In this document: piece by piece, positions 42,258-50,453 of the stretch
Numbering within the stretch: the stretch's first letter is position 1
Layout: each line of letters opens with the position of its first letter
Assembly: GCA_029939715.1 (NCBI GenBank)
Contig: JAOZSJ010000006.1
Coordinates: 1 to 63,042 of the forward strand
DNA from: 4572-123 sp002084545
GTDB lineage: Bacteria; Desulfobacterota; Desulfobacteria; Desulfobacterales; 4572-123
Length of the DNA: 63,042 nt
Reading direction: 5' to 3'
Notes under the pieces: generated by a model
Databases searched by the model: none
What the model was told of the DNA's origin: nothing
The model's input: the letters and a program-made list of their open reading frames with translations, nothing else
Made by a program: the position numbers and the translations under genes

Positions 42258-43412
42258 ATGGCGTTCAATCTCACTGATGAACAAAAGATGATTCAGCATA
42301 TGATAAGGGAGTTTTCACGCAAGGTGGTGGCGGCTACGGCCGCGGAACGGGACCGCACCAAGGAATTCCCTGCCGATAATTTAAAAAAAATGTCGGATCT
42401 GGGTTTGATGGGGATGATGGTACCGCTGGAGTTTGATGGATCGGCGGCCGACACTGTGGGATATGTGCTGGCACTTTCGGAAATCGCCTATTCGTGTGCT
42501 TCAACCGCCGTTGTCATGTCGGTTCACAATTCCATTGTGTGTGAAAGCATATTGAATTTTGCTACCCGGGAACAAAAGGAAAAATATTTAAAGCCCCTTG
42601 CAATGGGTAAAATGATCGGTGCTTTTGCTCTGACCGAGCCCCATGCCGGCTCTGATCCGGTAAGTCAGTCCACCACGGCAGTGCGTGACGGGGATGAATA
42701 TATATTAAATGGAACCAAGCGGTTTACGACCACCGGCAAAAATGCCGGCCTGATCATTGTAACAGCTAAAACCGATGAAGCAATGCGACATAAAGGCATC
42801 AGCGCTTTTATGGTGGAACAGGGGACACCTGGTTTGATTGTCGGAGGCATAGAGGACAAAATGGGGCTTCGTGCCTCTGATACCGCAGACCTTATTTTTG
42901 AAAATTGCAGGGTTCCGGCAGGGAATATGCTGGGCGATCCCGGTGACGGGTTCAAGATCGCCATGAAGGGTCTGGACGGCGGGCGTATCGGAATTGCAGC
43001 CCAGTCAGTTGGTGTTGCCGGGGCGGCCCTGGATGCAGCGGTAAAATATGCTAAGGGAAGGGCCCAGTTCGGCCGAAAAATATCCAAGTTTCAGGGGTTG
43101 CGCTGGATCATTGCGGATATGGCTACCGAGCTGGAAGCTGCCCGCCAGTTGATGCTGTCGGCTGCCGCAATGAAGGATCGGGGTGAAAATTATACGGCAC
43201 AGGCTTCCATGGCCAAGCTGTTTGCGTCGGAGATGGTCAACAGGGTTACGGCGAAAGCCCTGCAGATGCACGGCGGGTACGGATTTACAAAAGACTATCC
43301 CGTGGAGCGTTTTTACCGGGATGCCAGGGTGTTTACTATTTATGAAGGAACATCGGAAATTCAGAGGATCGTGATTTCCAACAATATTTTAAAGGATAAA
43401 CGCAAACCATGA
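42258..43412 (+). CDS. Acyl-CoA dehydrogenase, short-chain (butyryl-CoA type)
   Basis: 384 residues, RBS AAGGAG. MAFNLTDEQKMIQHMIREFSRK opening, FALTEPHAGSDP (FAD/substrate loop), TGKNAGLIIVTAKT, AKGRAQFGRKISKFQGLRW, QMHGGYGFTKDYPVERFYRDARV and YEGTSEIQR with the catalytic Glu of short-chain enzymes. Forms crotonyl-CoA from butyryl-CoA, or methacrylyl-CoA from isobutyryl-CoA. Last gene of the tetR operon, 19 bases after the regulator gene. Confidence 0.92.
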   Translation: MAFNLTDEQKMIQHMIREFSRKVVAATAAERDRTKEFPADNLKKMSDLGLMGMMVPLEFDGSAADTVGYVLALSEIAYSCASTAVVMSVHNSIVCESILNFATREQKEKYLKPLAMGKMIGAFALTEPHAGSDPVSQSTTAVRDGDEYILNGTKRFTTTGKNAGLIIVTAKTDEAMRHKGISAFMVEQGTPGLIVGGIEDKMGLRASDTADLIFENCRVPAGNMLGDPGDGFKIAMKGLDGGRIGIAAQSVGVAGAALDAAVKYAKGRAQFGRKISKFQGLRWIIADMATELEAARQLMLSAAAMKDRGENYTAQASMAKLFASEMVNRVTAKALQMHGGYGFTKDYPVERFYRDARVFTIYEGTSEIQRIVISNNILKDKRKP

Positions 43413-43414
43413 TC

Positions 43415-43449
43415 GAATTGAACAGTGAACAGTGAATAGTGAGAATTGA
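43415..43449. repeat. Perfectly seven-base-periodic repeat array
   Basis: GAATTGA, ACAGTGA, ACAGTGA, ATAGTGA, GAATTGA: five units in strict register with no gaps, starting two bases after the acyl-CoA dehydrogenase stop, in the 65-base convergent gap. Confidence 0.8.
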
Positions 43450-43477
43450 AGAAATTCTGTCTATTTTAATCTGTAGA

Positions 43478-43960
43478 TTAATCAGAAAAGATTTTAGATG
43501 CCAGATTAATATCTTCAGGGCAGAATACAAACAGGCATTTTTCATCCGGGGATGAAACGGAGCCATACACGTAGTTGATATTAACGCCCTCTTCGCCGAA
43601 TTTTGTGGCCATTTTGGCCAGTTCACCAGGCCTGTTCTCAAGGCGAACGGCAATGACCGGTACGATATCAAAAATATAATTTTTTTGAGATAAGAGATCC
43701 ACTGCTTTATCAGTGTTATCCGTGAGCATTCGGATAAGCGCATACTGGGATGAGTCTTTGCTCATGGAATTGTAACTGGCGGCCGAAGCAATTCTTTTTA
43801 ACGACTTTCCCCTGGCCCTGAAAAGCTGCTGAACATAGGCGGATGCATCCTGAATGGTAAGGGCGTCGATATTTACTTTTTCTTCGGAAAAAAGTGTTGC
43901 CAGTTTTCCCAGTTCGCCGGGAACATTTTTTAAAAAAAGAGATATTTCAGTTCTAACCAT
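43478..43960 (-). CDS. Tandem ACT-domain protein
   Basis: 160 residues, RBS AAAGGAG. Two ACT domains: ISLFLKNVPGELGKLATLFSEEKVNIDALTI (about 6-36) and VIAVRLENRPGELAKMATKFGEEGVNINYVYG (about 102-133), each with the PGEL(G/A)K ligand loop. No enzyme domain is attached, so it is a free regulatory subunit or amino-acid sensor, probably of the branched-chain type. Lies 26 bases after an acyl-CoA ligase gene, an arrangement that could allow feedback by an amino acid; that is inferred. Confidence 0.85.
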   Translation of the reverse strand: MVRTEISLFLKNVPGELGKLATLFSEEKVNIDALTIQDASAYVQQLFRARGKSLKRIASAASYNSMSKDSSQYALIRMLTDNTDKAVDLLSQKNYIFDIVPVIAVRLENRPGELAKMATKFGEEGVNINYVYGSVSSPDEKCLFVFCPEDINLASKIFSD

Positions 43961-43986
43961 TTTTACACTCCTTTGATGGTATCATG

Positions 43987-45516
43987 TTATCCGGCTTGTT
44001 CACCGCCAAATAATTCTTTTGTTTTAGCTCGATCAATGCTGCCGTCCGGGGTGAGGGGCAGTTTGTCCGTAAATTCCACGTATTGCGGTTTTTTAAAACG
44101 GGCAATGCGTGATCCGACAAATTCGATCAGGTCGCCGGCATCAAGGCTGCGATCCGGTTTCAGAATACAGACGGCTTTGATGCCTTCTTTCCACTGGGGA
44201 TCGGGTATGCCGAATACCACCGTTTGTTCGATTGCCGGATGTTCAAGAATTATTTTTTCTACTTCCGCCGGGTAGACGTTTTCGCCGCCGGGCTTGATCA
44301 ATTCCTTTTCAGCTTTGCGGCCTTCATACCATAAAAAACCGTCTTCATCAAATCGGCCAAGATCACCGGTGTGATGCCAGTTGTTGCTAAATGTCAGTGC
44401 GGTGTCCTCTTCCAGTTTCCAATAGCCCTTAAATACCATGGGACCTCGCAGGGCAATTTCTCCGATTTCACCTTGTGACACAATTTGATCGGTATCATCC
44501 AGCATCACAACCCGGGCCAGGGGGGCCGGTTTTCCGGCCGAACCGGGGCGGTCATTAAACGGCCCTATAGTGGCCAGGCAGGAGGTTTCAGTCTGGCCAT
44601 ATATACTAAAAAACGTTCCTTTGGTCAGATTTTGATATTTTTTGATGGTTTCAGGTGTATCAAGCCCCACAATCGTTTTAAGGGAACTGATATCAAGTCC
44701 TGTTTCCGCTTGTTTTTTAAGAACGGAGTCCAATATCGGCGCAAAGTTGAAAAATATGGACACCTGTTTGTCGGCGATCAGTCGGACCGCCTGTTGAGCG
44801 TCAAATTTGCGCATATTTACATTCAGTGCCCCGGCCTGAAAGCTTTGAGCGGCCATGAACAGGCCTCCAACATGAAACAGCGGAAGCAGGTTTAAATGCA
44901 CATCATCGGCGGTCAAGCCAAAGCTATACATCAACTGCATGCCGGCACACAGGATGTTCCGGTGGCTCAGCAGTGCGCCCCGGGGCCGTCCGGCCACCGC
45001 GGCGGTGTGGATGATGATGAAGCCGTCATCAGAGGCAACCTCCGGCAATGATGTCGCTGCATTTCCGTTTGCCGATGCGTCATAGTCATCAAAGCCTCCC
45101 CGCCCGGATCGAAGGTTATAATATTTGTCAATAGAGGAAAGTTTGCCCTGGATTTTCTGAATCAGTGACTCAAATTCAGAATCGACAAAGAGACAGACCG
45201 GTTCACAGTCATTCAGGTTAAAAGCGATTTCACCGGCGGAAAGGCGCCAGTTAATCGGAACGACAATTGCGCCCGCGGCGGCGGCGGCCCCATACACGAT
45301 AAAATACTCAAGACAGTTCTTGCCCACCACGCCAATGCGTGATCCCTTTTTTACTCCGGATTTTATCAGGCCGGCGGCCAGGGAATCGACCCGGCGTTTT
45401 ACTGCTGAAAATGTAACAGTGCAATTGTCTTCCGCTTCAAACCAGGCAGGCCGGTTCGGATGGCAGCCGGCATTGCGGTTGACAACATCATAAAAAGTAA
45501 AATCGTAAAGCCCCAT
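43987..45516 (-). CDS. AMP-dependent acyl-CoA ligase
   Basis: 509 residues, RBS GGAGG. ANL family, with a slightly atypical P-loop IIHTAAVAGRPRGALLSHRN (usually TSGTTGxPKG), SIYGQTETSC, HTGDLGRFDEDGFLWYEGRKAEKE, LIKPGGENVYPAEVEK and the C-terminal Lys in PLTPDGSIDRAK. Activates a carboxylic acid as CoA thioester; the chain length is not evident. The altered P-loop (HTAAVAG for TSGTTG) is unusual though the Lys equivalent is Arg-rich; activity may be reduced. Confidence 0.85.
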   Translation of the reverse strand: MGLYDFTFYDVVNRNAGCHPNRPAWFEAEDNCTVTFSAVKRRVDSLAAGLIKSGVKKGSRIGVVGKNCLEYFIVYGAAAAAGAIVVPINWRLSAGEIAFNLNDCEPVCLFVDSEFESLIQKIQGKLSSIDKYYNLRSGRGGFDDYDASANGNAATSLPEVASDDGFIIIHTAAVAGRPRGALLSHRNILCAGMQLMYSFGLTADDVHLNLLPLFHVGGLFMAAQSFQAGALNVNMRKFDAQQAVRLIADKQVSIFFNFAPILDSVLKKQAETGLDISSLKTIVGLDTPETIKKYQNLTKGTFFSIYGQTETSCLATIGPFNDRPGSAGKPAPLARVVMLDDTDQIVSQGEIGEIALRGPMVFKGYWKLEEDTALTFSNNWHHTGDLGRFDEDGFLWYEGRKAEKELIKPGGENVYPAEVEKIILEHPAIEQTVVFGIPDPQWKEGIKAVCILKPDRSLDAGDLIEFVGSRIARFKKPQYVEFTDKLPLTPDGSIDRAKTKELFGGEQAG

Positions 45517-45603
45517 AAATTAACCTCCGGTCAACGGTTTGTGATAGCGTCTGGTTTGCTCGGGACGATCGGCGTTAATGCATCAGAATGCAAAATAAAA
45601 ATA

Positions 45604-45999
45604 TTAATGAATGGTTGTAACCGGGCAGGAGGCTCTTAAAATTATATATTGCGCTGTGGAGCCAAGCAATAGCTTTCGGGTTCGGGATTTTTTTTCGATG
45701 CCTACAAATATGTGTTTGATATCATATTCTTCGGCATACCGGATAATATCTTCCCCAGGCGAGAGCCCGCGGGATGTCTGATAACCCTCACATTCAATTC
45801 CGCTGGCTTTCACAAGCTCCATGGCGTATTTGAGGTCCTCTTTACTTTTTTTGATTGCTTTTAATTTTTCCCGGGGCCCGCCTTCCATGGATGTGATGAT
45901 GTGAACCACGGAATCATGTATTTTTGCATAATCTTTGGCCAGTTCCAAAGCGGCTTTTGCCTCATCGGATCCGTTGTACGCCACTAGAATATTCATCAA
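45604..45999 (-). CDS. Universal stress protein (UspA family)
   Basis: 131 residues. NILVAYNGSDEAKAALELAKDYA at the start with the conserved Asp, HIITSME, and VGIEKKSRTRKLLLGSTAQYIILRASCPV at the end. The nucleotide loop is changed from GxxGx9G(S/T) to GIEKx9GS, losing the second Gly, so ATP binding is uncertain. Single-domain. Lies between livF and an acyl-CoA ligase on the same strand, 87 bases from the latter. Confidence 0.9.
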   Translation of the reverse strand: MMNILVAYNGSDEAKAALELAKDYAKIHDSVVHIITSMEGGPREKLKAIKKSKEDLKYAMELVKASGIECEGYQTSRGLSPGEDIIRYAEEYDIKHIFVGIEKKSRTRKLLLGSTAQYIILRASCPVTTIH

Positions 46000-46130
46000 T
46001 GAGTCCTTTCACGGGATGATTGACATTCTTGTTGCAGACACTCACCGGATGGATGTTAAAAAGACCGTTTTGATTCCCCTGTCCTTGAATCATTGAGCCC
46101 TGCCTTTTTGTGACGGTCTATAGATCAACT

Positions 46131-46949
46131 TTACATCCAGCGCTTGCGTCTTTTATAGGATTTGACATTTTTAAAAGATTTTCTGCCGCCTCCCTGAGTA
46201 ATACCCATGTAAAATTCCTTGACATCCGGATTGTCCTTTAGCTCTCCTGATGGACCTTCAAGAACAATTTTTCCTGATTCCATGATGTAGGCATAGTCGG
46301 AAACTTCAAGGGCAATTTTAGCATTTTGTTCCACAACTAGAATGGTTGTATTCATTTCTTTGTTTATGGTTTTAATATTATCAAATATTTCTTTTACCAG
46401 AAGCGGTGCAAGTCCCAGGGATGGTTCGTCCAGCATTAGCATTTTAGGTTTTGCCATCAGTGCCCTGGCTATGGCAATCATCTGCTGTTCCCCGCCTGAG
46501 CAATAGCCTGCCATCCGGTTGGTAATTTTAGAAAGCCTGGGAAAATGGTCGTACATTAAATCATTGTCGGAACGGATATTTCCAATCCCGTCCTTACGGG
46601 TAATGGAACCGACTCTGATGTTTTCGTTTACTGTAAGATGTTTGAAGACACGGCGTCCTTCAGGAACCATAACCGCACCGAGCCGTACTACACTTGTCCC
46701 GAGAACATTGGTAATATCATTTCCGATAAATTTGATATAACCATCACGGATAAATCCGTTTTCCGGCTTCAGCAAACCGCTGATCGCCCGCAGGGTTGTG
46801 GTTTTTCCTGCTCCGTTGGTCCCTAACAGGGACACAATGCCGCCTTCTTTCACATTGAGGCTGACACCTCGAAGGACCTGGATAATGTCATTATAGACCA
46901 CTTCAATATTGTTAACTTCAAGCAGATTTTCTGTTTCTTTTTTATCCAT
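46131..46949 (-). CDS. livF: Branched-chain amino-acid-type ABC transporter ATPase (LivF-like)
   Basis: 272 residues. Walker A LLGTNGAGKTTTLR, Q-loop MVPEGRRVFKHLTVNENI, signature CSGGEQQM, Walker B MLMLDEPSLGLAP, H-loop VVEQNAKIAL. The ERxxVFxxLTVxENL-like stretch is typical of LivF. A basic C-terminal tail of about 20 residues (GRKSFKNVKSYKRRKRWM) is unusual. Last gene of the liv unit, separated from livK by a strong hairpin. Confidence 0.92.
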   Translation of the reverse strand: MDKKETENLLEVNNIEVVYNDIIQVLRGVSLNVKEGGIVSLLGTNGAGKTTTLRAISGLLKPENGFIRDGYIKFIGNDITNVLGTSVVRLGAVMVPEGRRVFKHLTVNENIRVGSITRKDGIGNIRSDNDLMYDHFPRLSKITNRMAGYCSGGEQQMIAIARALMAKPKMLMLDEPSLGLAPLLVKEIFDNIKTINKEMNTTILVVEQNAKIALEVSDYAYIMESGKIVLEGPSGELKDNPDVKEFYMGITQGGGRKSFKNVKSYKRRKRWM

Positions 46950-47012
46950 AGGACGACTTTTTCTTAAGATCCTTGAAAATTGGGTAAGTAATTTTCAGTT
47001 TGTTTGCATGCC

Positions 47013-47054
47013 CCCCTGTACCGCCGGCCAATGTCACGGCCGGGATACAGGGGT
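47013..47054 (-). other. Strong RNA hairpin between livK and livF
   Basis: CCCCTGTA-CCG-CCGGCC, eight-base loop, GGCCGG-GA-TACAGGGG: about 14-16 paired bases with a small internal mismatch. No T-run follows on the minus strand. Such stems after a solute-binding-protein gene often protect its 3' end and reduce downstream expression; this role is inferred. Confidence 0.65.
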
Positions 47055-47099
47055 AACCATTGCAGGCTGAATCTATTTTAATAGCATTTAGGTTGGATA

Positions 47100-48326
47100 C
47101 TATTTGATTTTTCCCGTATACTCAGGGATAAACGGAGCGCCTACGGATTTAAAAGCGCCGTTTTTCACCGCGTACAACTGCAGGGTATCAACACCGGCAT
47201 GGTCGGTTTTTGAATAGGTGACCGGCCCGACAGTTGTTACAGGATAAAAAGCGTTTATGCCGTTCATCTGCTGGAGTTCTTCATAAAGAATTTCTTTTGT
47301 GATTTTATTGCCCTTTGCCTTTGCACGCAGAATCACTTCTGCTGCCACCTGGGCCACCATTACGCCGTTGGCGTAATTGTGAGAATTGGCTGTTTTGTCA
47401 TCCCGGCCATACTTTTTGGCCAGCGCAAGTTGTGCATCCGTTCCCACACCCGGCTCGGATGTAACAATGTAAGAAGTTGTCCAATAGTAATTCTCAGAAG
47501 CAGGGCCGGCCAGTGCCACCAGATCATTGCCTCCGGTGTAGTGACATCCCATAAAAGTTATCTTTCCCTTTTCACCAAAGGTTTTGGCGACAATGCCCAG
47601 GCGGGCGGCATCTTTGATCATGGTGGCCACCGGGGACTGAATCGTCTGGCTGATGACATACTGGACACCCTTACTGCCAAGTCGTTTGAGCATGGCAGTG
47701 TTATCCAGATCTTTGCCATGCTCGACAATTTCGACGATCTCCATGTCAAGTCCTGCCTTGACTGATTTTTCCACGTCTGAAACAGGTCCTCTGCCAAATG
47801 CGGACGGATGGATAAACATCGCCACTTTAGGGGTACCTCCTTTGTGATTTTTTACGATATATTCTGCCAGGCCGATGGCTTGGGCCGAATAGGAGGCAAT
47901 GGGCAGAAAGATGTAGTTTGAATCAATCAGGTTACCGGCATGAAATGAAGCCGGAATTACCGGCATCTGCTCTTCTTCAAAATCTTTTTTCAGTGCCAGG
48001 GTGCTGCCCGTTGAGTAGTTGAGATAAAAAACAATGCCCTGATCTAAGAAATCTTCAAAATTTCGCTTTGTTACGGCCGATTTATACTGATCATCCCTTA
48101 TTGTACAATCAATTTTGTCATTTCCAAGAAGTTTCATGTCATTGACATATTTGAAATAATCTTCGACACCCATGGAATATGGGCTACCGGCATCTGAAGT
48201 TGGCCCGGTAATGGCAAGCGACAACGCCAGTTTGTACACTTCTCCCGCCTGAGCCTGAAAAGCGAACGTGAACACTACGATAAAAGAAAGTAAAATTTTG
48301 ATCATCATCATTTTTTTGTTCTTCAT
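47100..48326 (-). CDS. ABC transporter substrate-binding protein (LivK-like)
   Basis: 408 residues with a signal peptide (MMMIKILLSFIVVFTFAFQAQA). Type I periplasmic-binding fold: YKLALSLAITGPTSDAGSPYSMGVEDYFKYVND, DQGIVFYLNYSTGSTLALK, VAMFIHPSAFGRGPV, ARLGIVAKTFGEKGKITFMGCHYTGGNDL, YYWTTSYIVTSEPG. In the liv cassette with an acyl-CoA ligase, its ligand may be an aromatic or aliphatic acid rather than an amino acid. Followed by the stem-loop at 47013. Confidence 0.88.
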   Translation of the reverse strand: MKNKKMMMIKILLSFIVVFTFAFQAQAGEVYKLALSLAITGPTSDAGSPYSMGVEDYFKYVNDMKLLGNDKIDCTIRDDQYKSAVTKRNFEDFLDQGIVFYLNYSTGSTLALKKDFEEEQMPVIPASFHAGNLIDSNYIFLPIASYSAQAIGLAEYIVKNHKGGTPKVAMFIHPSAFGRGPVSDVEKSVKAGLDMEIVEIVEHGKDLDNTAMLKRLGSKGVQYVISQTIQSPVATMIKDAARLGIVAKTFGEKGKITFMGCHYTGGNDLVALAGPASENYYWTTSYIVTSEPGVGTDAQLALAKKYGRDDKTANSHNYANGVMVAQVAAEVILRAKAKGNKITKEILYEELQQMNGINAFYPVTTVGPVTYSKTDHAGVDTLQLYAVKNGAFKSVGAPFIPEYTGKIK

Positions 48327-48461
48327 GTTTCCCCCTTGATTTGGTTGTTAATTATAGGTTTGGAAGTCAGGCTTCTTTTACTCACACAAAACAAAATAAT
48401 ATGTAAAATGTCTAAGCAATTTATATATTAACGCATTTCAGTTTGGTGTTGGCAAATGGTG

Positions 48462-49556
48462 TCAGTAACGAAACGGCCACAATTTGGTATAGGATCGGGC
48501 AATGCGCCACCAGTTGGCGATTCCCCTTGGCTCAAACATCAGAAACAGCACAATGACCATGCCGAATGTAAATGGTTTTAATGCGGTGGCAAGGTTCATG
48601 TTTGATGAAAGCAGATGCCCCGCCTTTTCAGCAAGGGTTTCCACCTGAAGATCCAGGGTCATTATGGCTGCCGGTCCCCATAATGACCCATTCAGTGTCC
48701 CGAGGCCGCCCACGATAGCCATGGCAAGATACATGATCGACTCATGTAGAGAAAAGGATTCAATGCCGACCCCTCTGTACACATACGCGTGAAGAGCACC
48801 GGCCACGCCCGCAAAAAAGCCGGCCAGGGCAAAGGCGTAAACCTTTGTAAGACCGGGGTGCATGCCCATTGCATCCGCAGCCCTGTCATTGTCGCGCACC
48901 GCACTCAAACATCTGCCGTAGCGTGTGCGCAAGAGGTTTCTCATCATAAATCCGCAAAGGACGATCACCACAAGAATGACATAATACCAGAACAGGTAAT
49001 GCTCTTTTCTGGCCACTTTGCCGGTGATCCAGAACACCCTGCCCACGGAAATCGTCTGCCCCTGGTCAAAAAAATTCATAAAATTAATGGTCCAGGTAAA
49101 AATCATCTGAAAAGAGAGGGTGGCGATGGCAAGGTAAAGATGCTTCAGCCGCATTGCCGGAAGGCCGACAATGGCGCCGAAGATTGCTCCCACAAATCCG
49201 GCTACCAGGATCAGCAGGGGCCAGGCATGGGTCAATATAATATGAGAGTCCCCGATAACCCTGCAAAAAGATGCAATTGTATATGCGCCAATACCCACAA
49301 AGGCTGCGTGGCCGATGGAAATCAACCCTGCAAAGCCGGTCACAAGGTTAAGGCCGAGTACCGCAACCACTGCAATGAGAATATTATCAATGACCAGCAT
49401 GTATTTGTTGCTCAGGGAAAAAAAGAACGGCCATACAAAAAACAATGTAAGAAAAACTGAAAATATGGTCCGGTCCAGGTGCGTGAAATAAATTCTTTGT
49501 TCGTCTTTATATGAGGTAAAGTAATTACCGGTTGCTAACCATCTATTTGTTGCCAT
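48462..49556 (-). CDS. livM: ABC transporter permease, LivM-like
   Basis: 364 residues, about eight hydrophobic helices. GLNLVTGFAGLISIGHAAFVGIGAYT and GLPAMRLKHLYLAIATLSFQ are the LivM signatures; YGRCLSAVRDNDRAADAMGMHPGLTKVYAFALAGFFAGVAGAL contacts the ATPases; YLAMAIVGGLGTLNGSLWGPA near the end. Three bases after livH. Confidence 0.93.
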   Translation of the reverse strand: MATNRWLATGNYFTSYKDEQRIYFTHLDRTIFSVFLTLFFVWPFFFSLSNKYMLVIDNILIAVVAVLGLNLVTGFAGLISIGHAAFVGIGAYTIASFCRVIGDSHIILTHAWPLLILVAGFVGAIFGAIVGLPAMRLKHLYLAIATLSFQMIFTWTINFMNFFDQGQTISVGRVFWITGKVARKEHYLFWYYVILVVIVLCGFMMRNLLRTRYGRCLSAVRDNDRAADAMGMHPGLTKVYAFALAGFFAGVAGALHAYVYRGVGIESFSLHESIMYLAMAIVGGLGTLNGSLWGPAAIMTLDLQVETLAEKAGHLLSSNMNLATALKPFTFGMVIVLFLMFEPRGIANWWRIARSYTKLWPFRY

Positions 49557-49559
49557 AAT

Positions 49560-50453
49560 TTATACCCGTTCAATTTCATGTATACCAAAGAGTCCATGTG
49601 GCTTAAAGAGCAGTATAACCAGTAAAATAATATAAGGCAGCACTTCAGCGGTGCCGTTAAGGCCAAAATTGCCGTCCAGATATCCGCTTGCGAACTGCTG
49701 AATCAGCCCCATGATGATGCCGGCCACCACAGCGCCCAGGATTGAATCCAACCCTCCTAATATGACAACCGGAAAAACAGCAATGCCGAACGCCTGAAGA
49801 GTTTCAAAATTAAGGCCGGTGATATTGCCGATGATACAGCCGGCTGCAGCAGCACTCAATCCGGCAGTGGCCCAGGCAAGGCCGAATACCCTGGGAACGG
49901 AGATGCCCACGGACATTGAGGCAAACTGGTCATCCGATACCGCCCGCATGGATATTCCCACGGTTGATTTTTTGAAAAATAGTGAAAAGCCCCCAATCAT
50001 AACGGCTGTAACCAGAACACCCACAAGCTGGGTCCATGAAATGGACACTCCTCCAAAGGCAATCAGTTCGGCAGGTAAAAATTGTGGGAAAGAAAAATTT
50101 ACAGATCCAAATGGCGTCAGAAAAATCAGACCGTCAAGGATTGACATCAGCCCGATGGTGACCATGATGACCGAGATGATGGGTTCTCCGATCAGGCGGC
50201 GTAAAAAAATCCTCTCCACGCTCATGGCCAGGAAAAAAGTAATCGCAAGACTAAGGAAAAAAGACAGATAGATCGGAATCCCCACCCACCCGGTAAGGGC
50301 ATAGGCAATAAAAGCACCGGAGGCGATGATTTGTCCGTGTGCAATGTTAAGCACCTTGCTGGATTTGTAGATCAGCACAAATCCAAGTGCTGCCAGTGCG
50401 TATATGGAACCTACCACAATACCGCTGACCACAAGTTGGAAAAAATAACTCAT
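49560..50453 (-). CDS. livH: ABC transporter permease, LivH-like
   Basis: 297 residues, about eight helices. SGIVVGSIYALAALGFVLIYKSSKVLNIAHGQIIASGAFIAY is the LivH opening, followed by MRAVSDDQFASMSVGISVPRVFGLAWATAGLSAAAAGCI (ATPase contact loop) and VILGGLDSILGAVVAGIIMGL. Its ATG overlaps the stop of the acyl-CoA ligase by one base, so translation is coupled. Confidence 0.93.
   Translation of the reverse strand: MSYFFQLVVSGIVVGSIYALAALGFVLIYKSSKVLNIAHGQIIASGAFIAYALTGWVGIPIYLSFFLSLAITFFLAMSVERIFLRRLIGEPIISVIMVTIGLMSILDGLIFLTPFGSVNFSFPQFLPAELIAFGGVSISWTQLVGVLVTAVMIGGFSLFFKKSTVGISMRAVSDDQFASMSVGISVPRVFGLAWATAGLSAAAAGCIIGNITGLNFETLQAFGIAVFPVVILGGLDSILGAVVAGIIMGLIQQFASGYLDGNFGLNGTAEVLPYIILLVILLFKPHGLFGIHEIERV

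Noticed and set aside
45999..46130. AGACCGT...ACGGTCT inverted repeat before the UspA gene
   Set aside because: Arms are about 60 bases apart and short; likely chance.
49819..50271. 150-residue plus-strand frame opposite livH
   Set aside because: Antisense to conserved membrane-protein codons; composition reflects the complementary strand.
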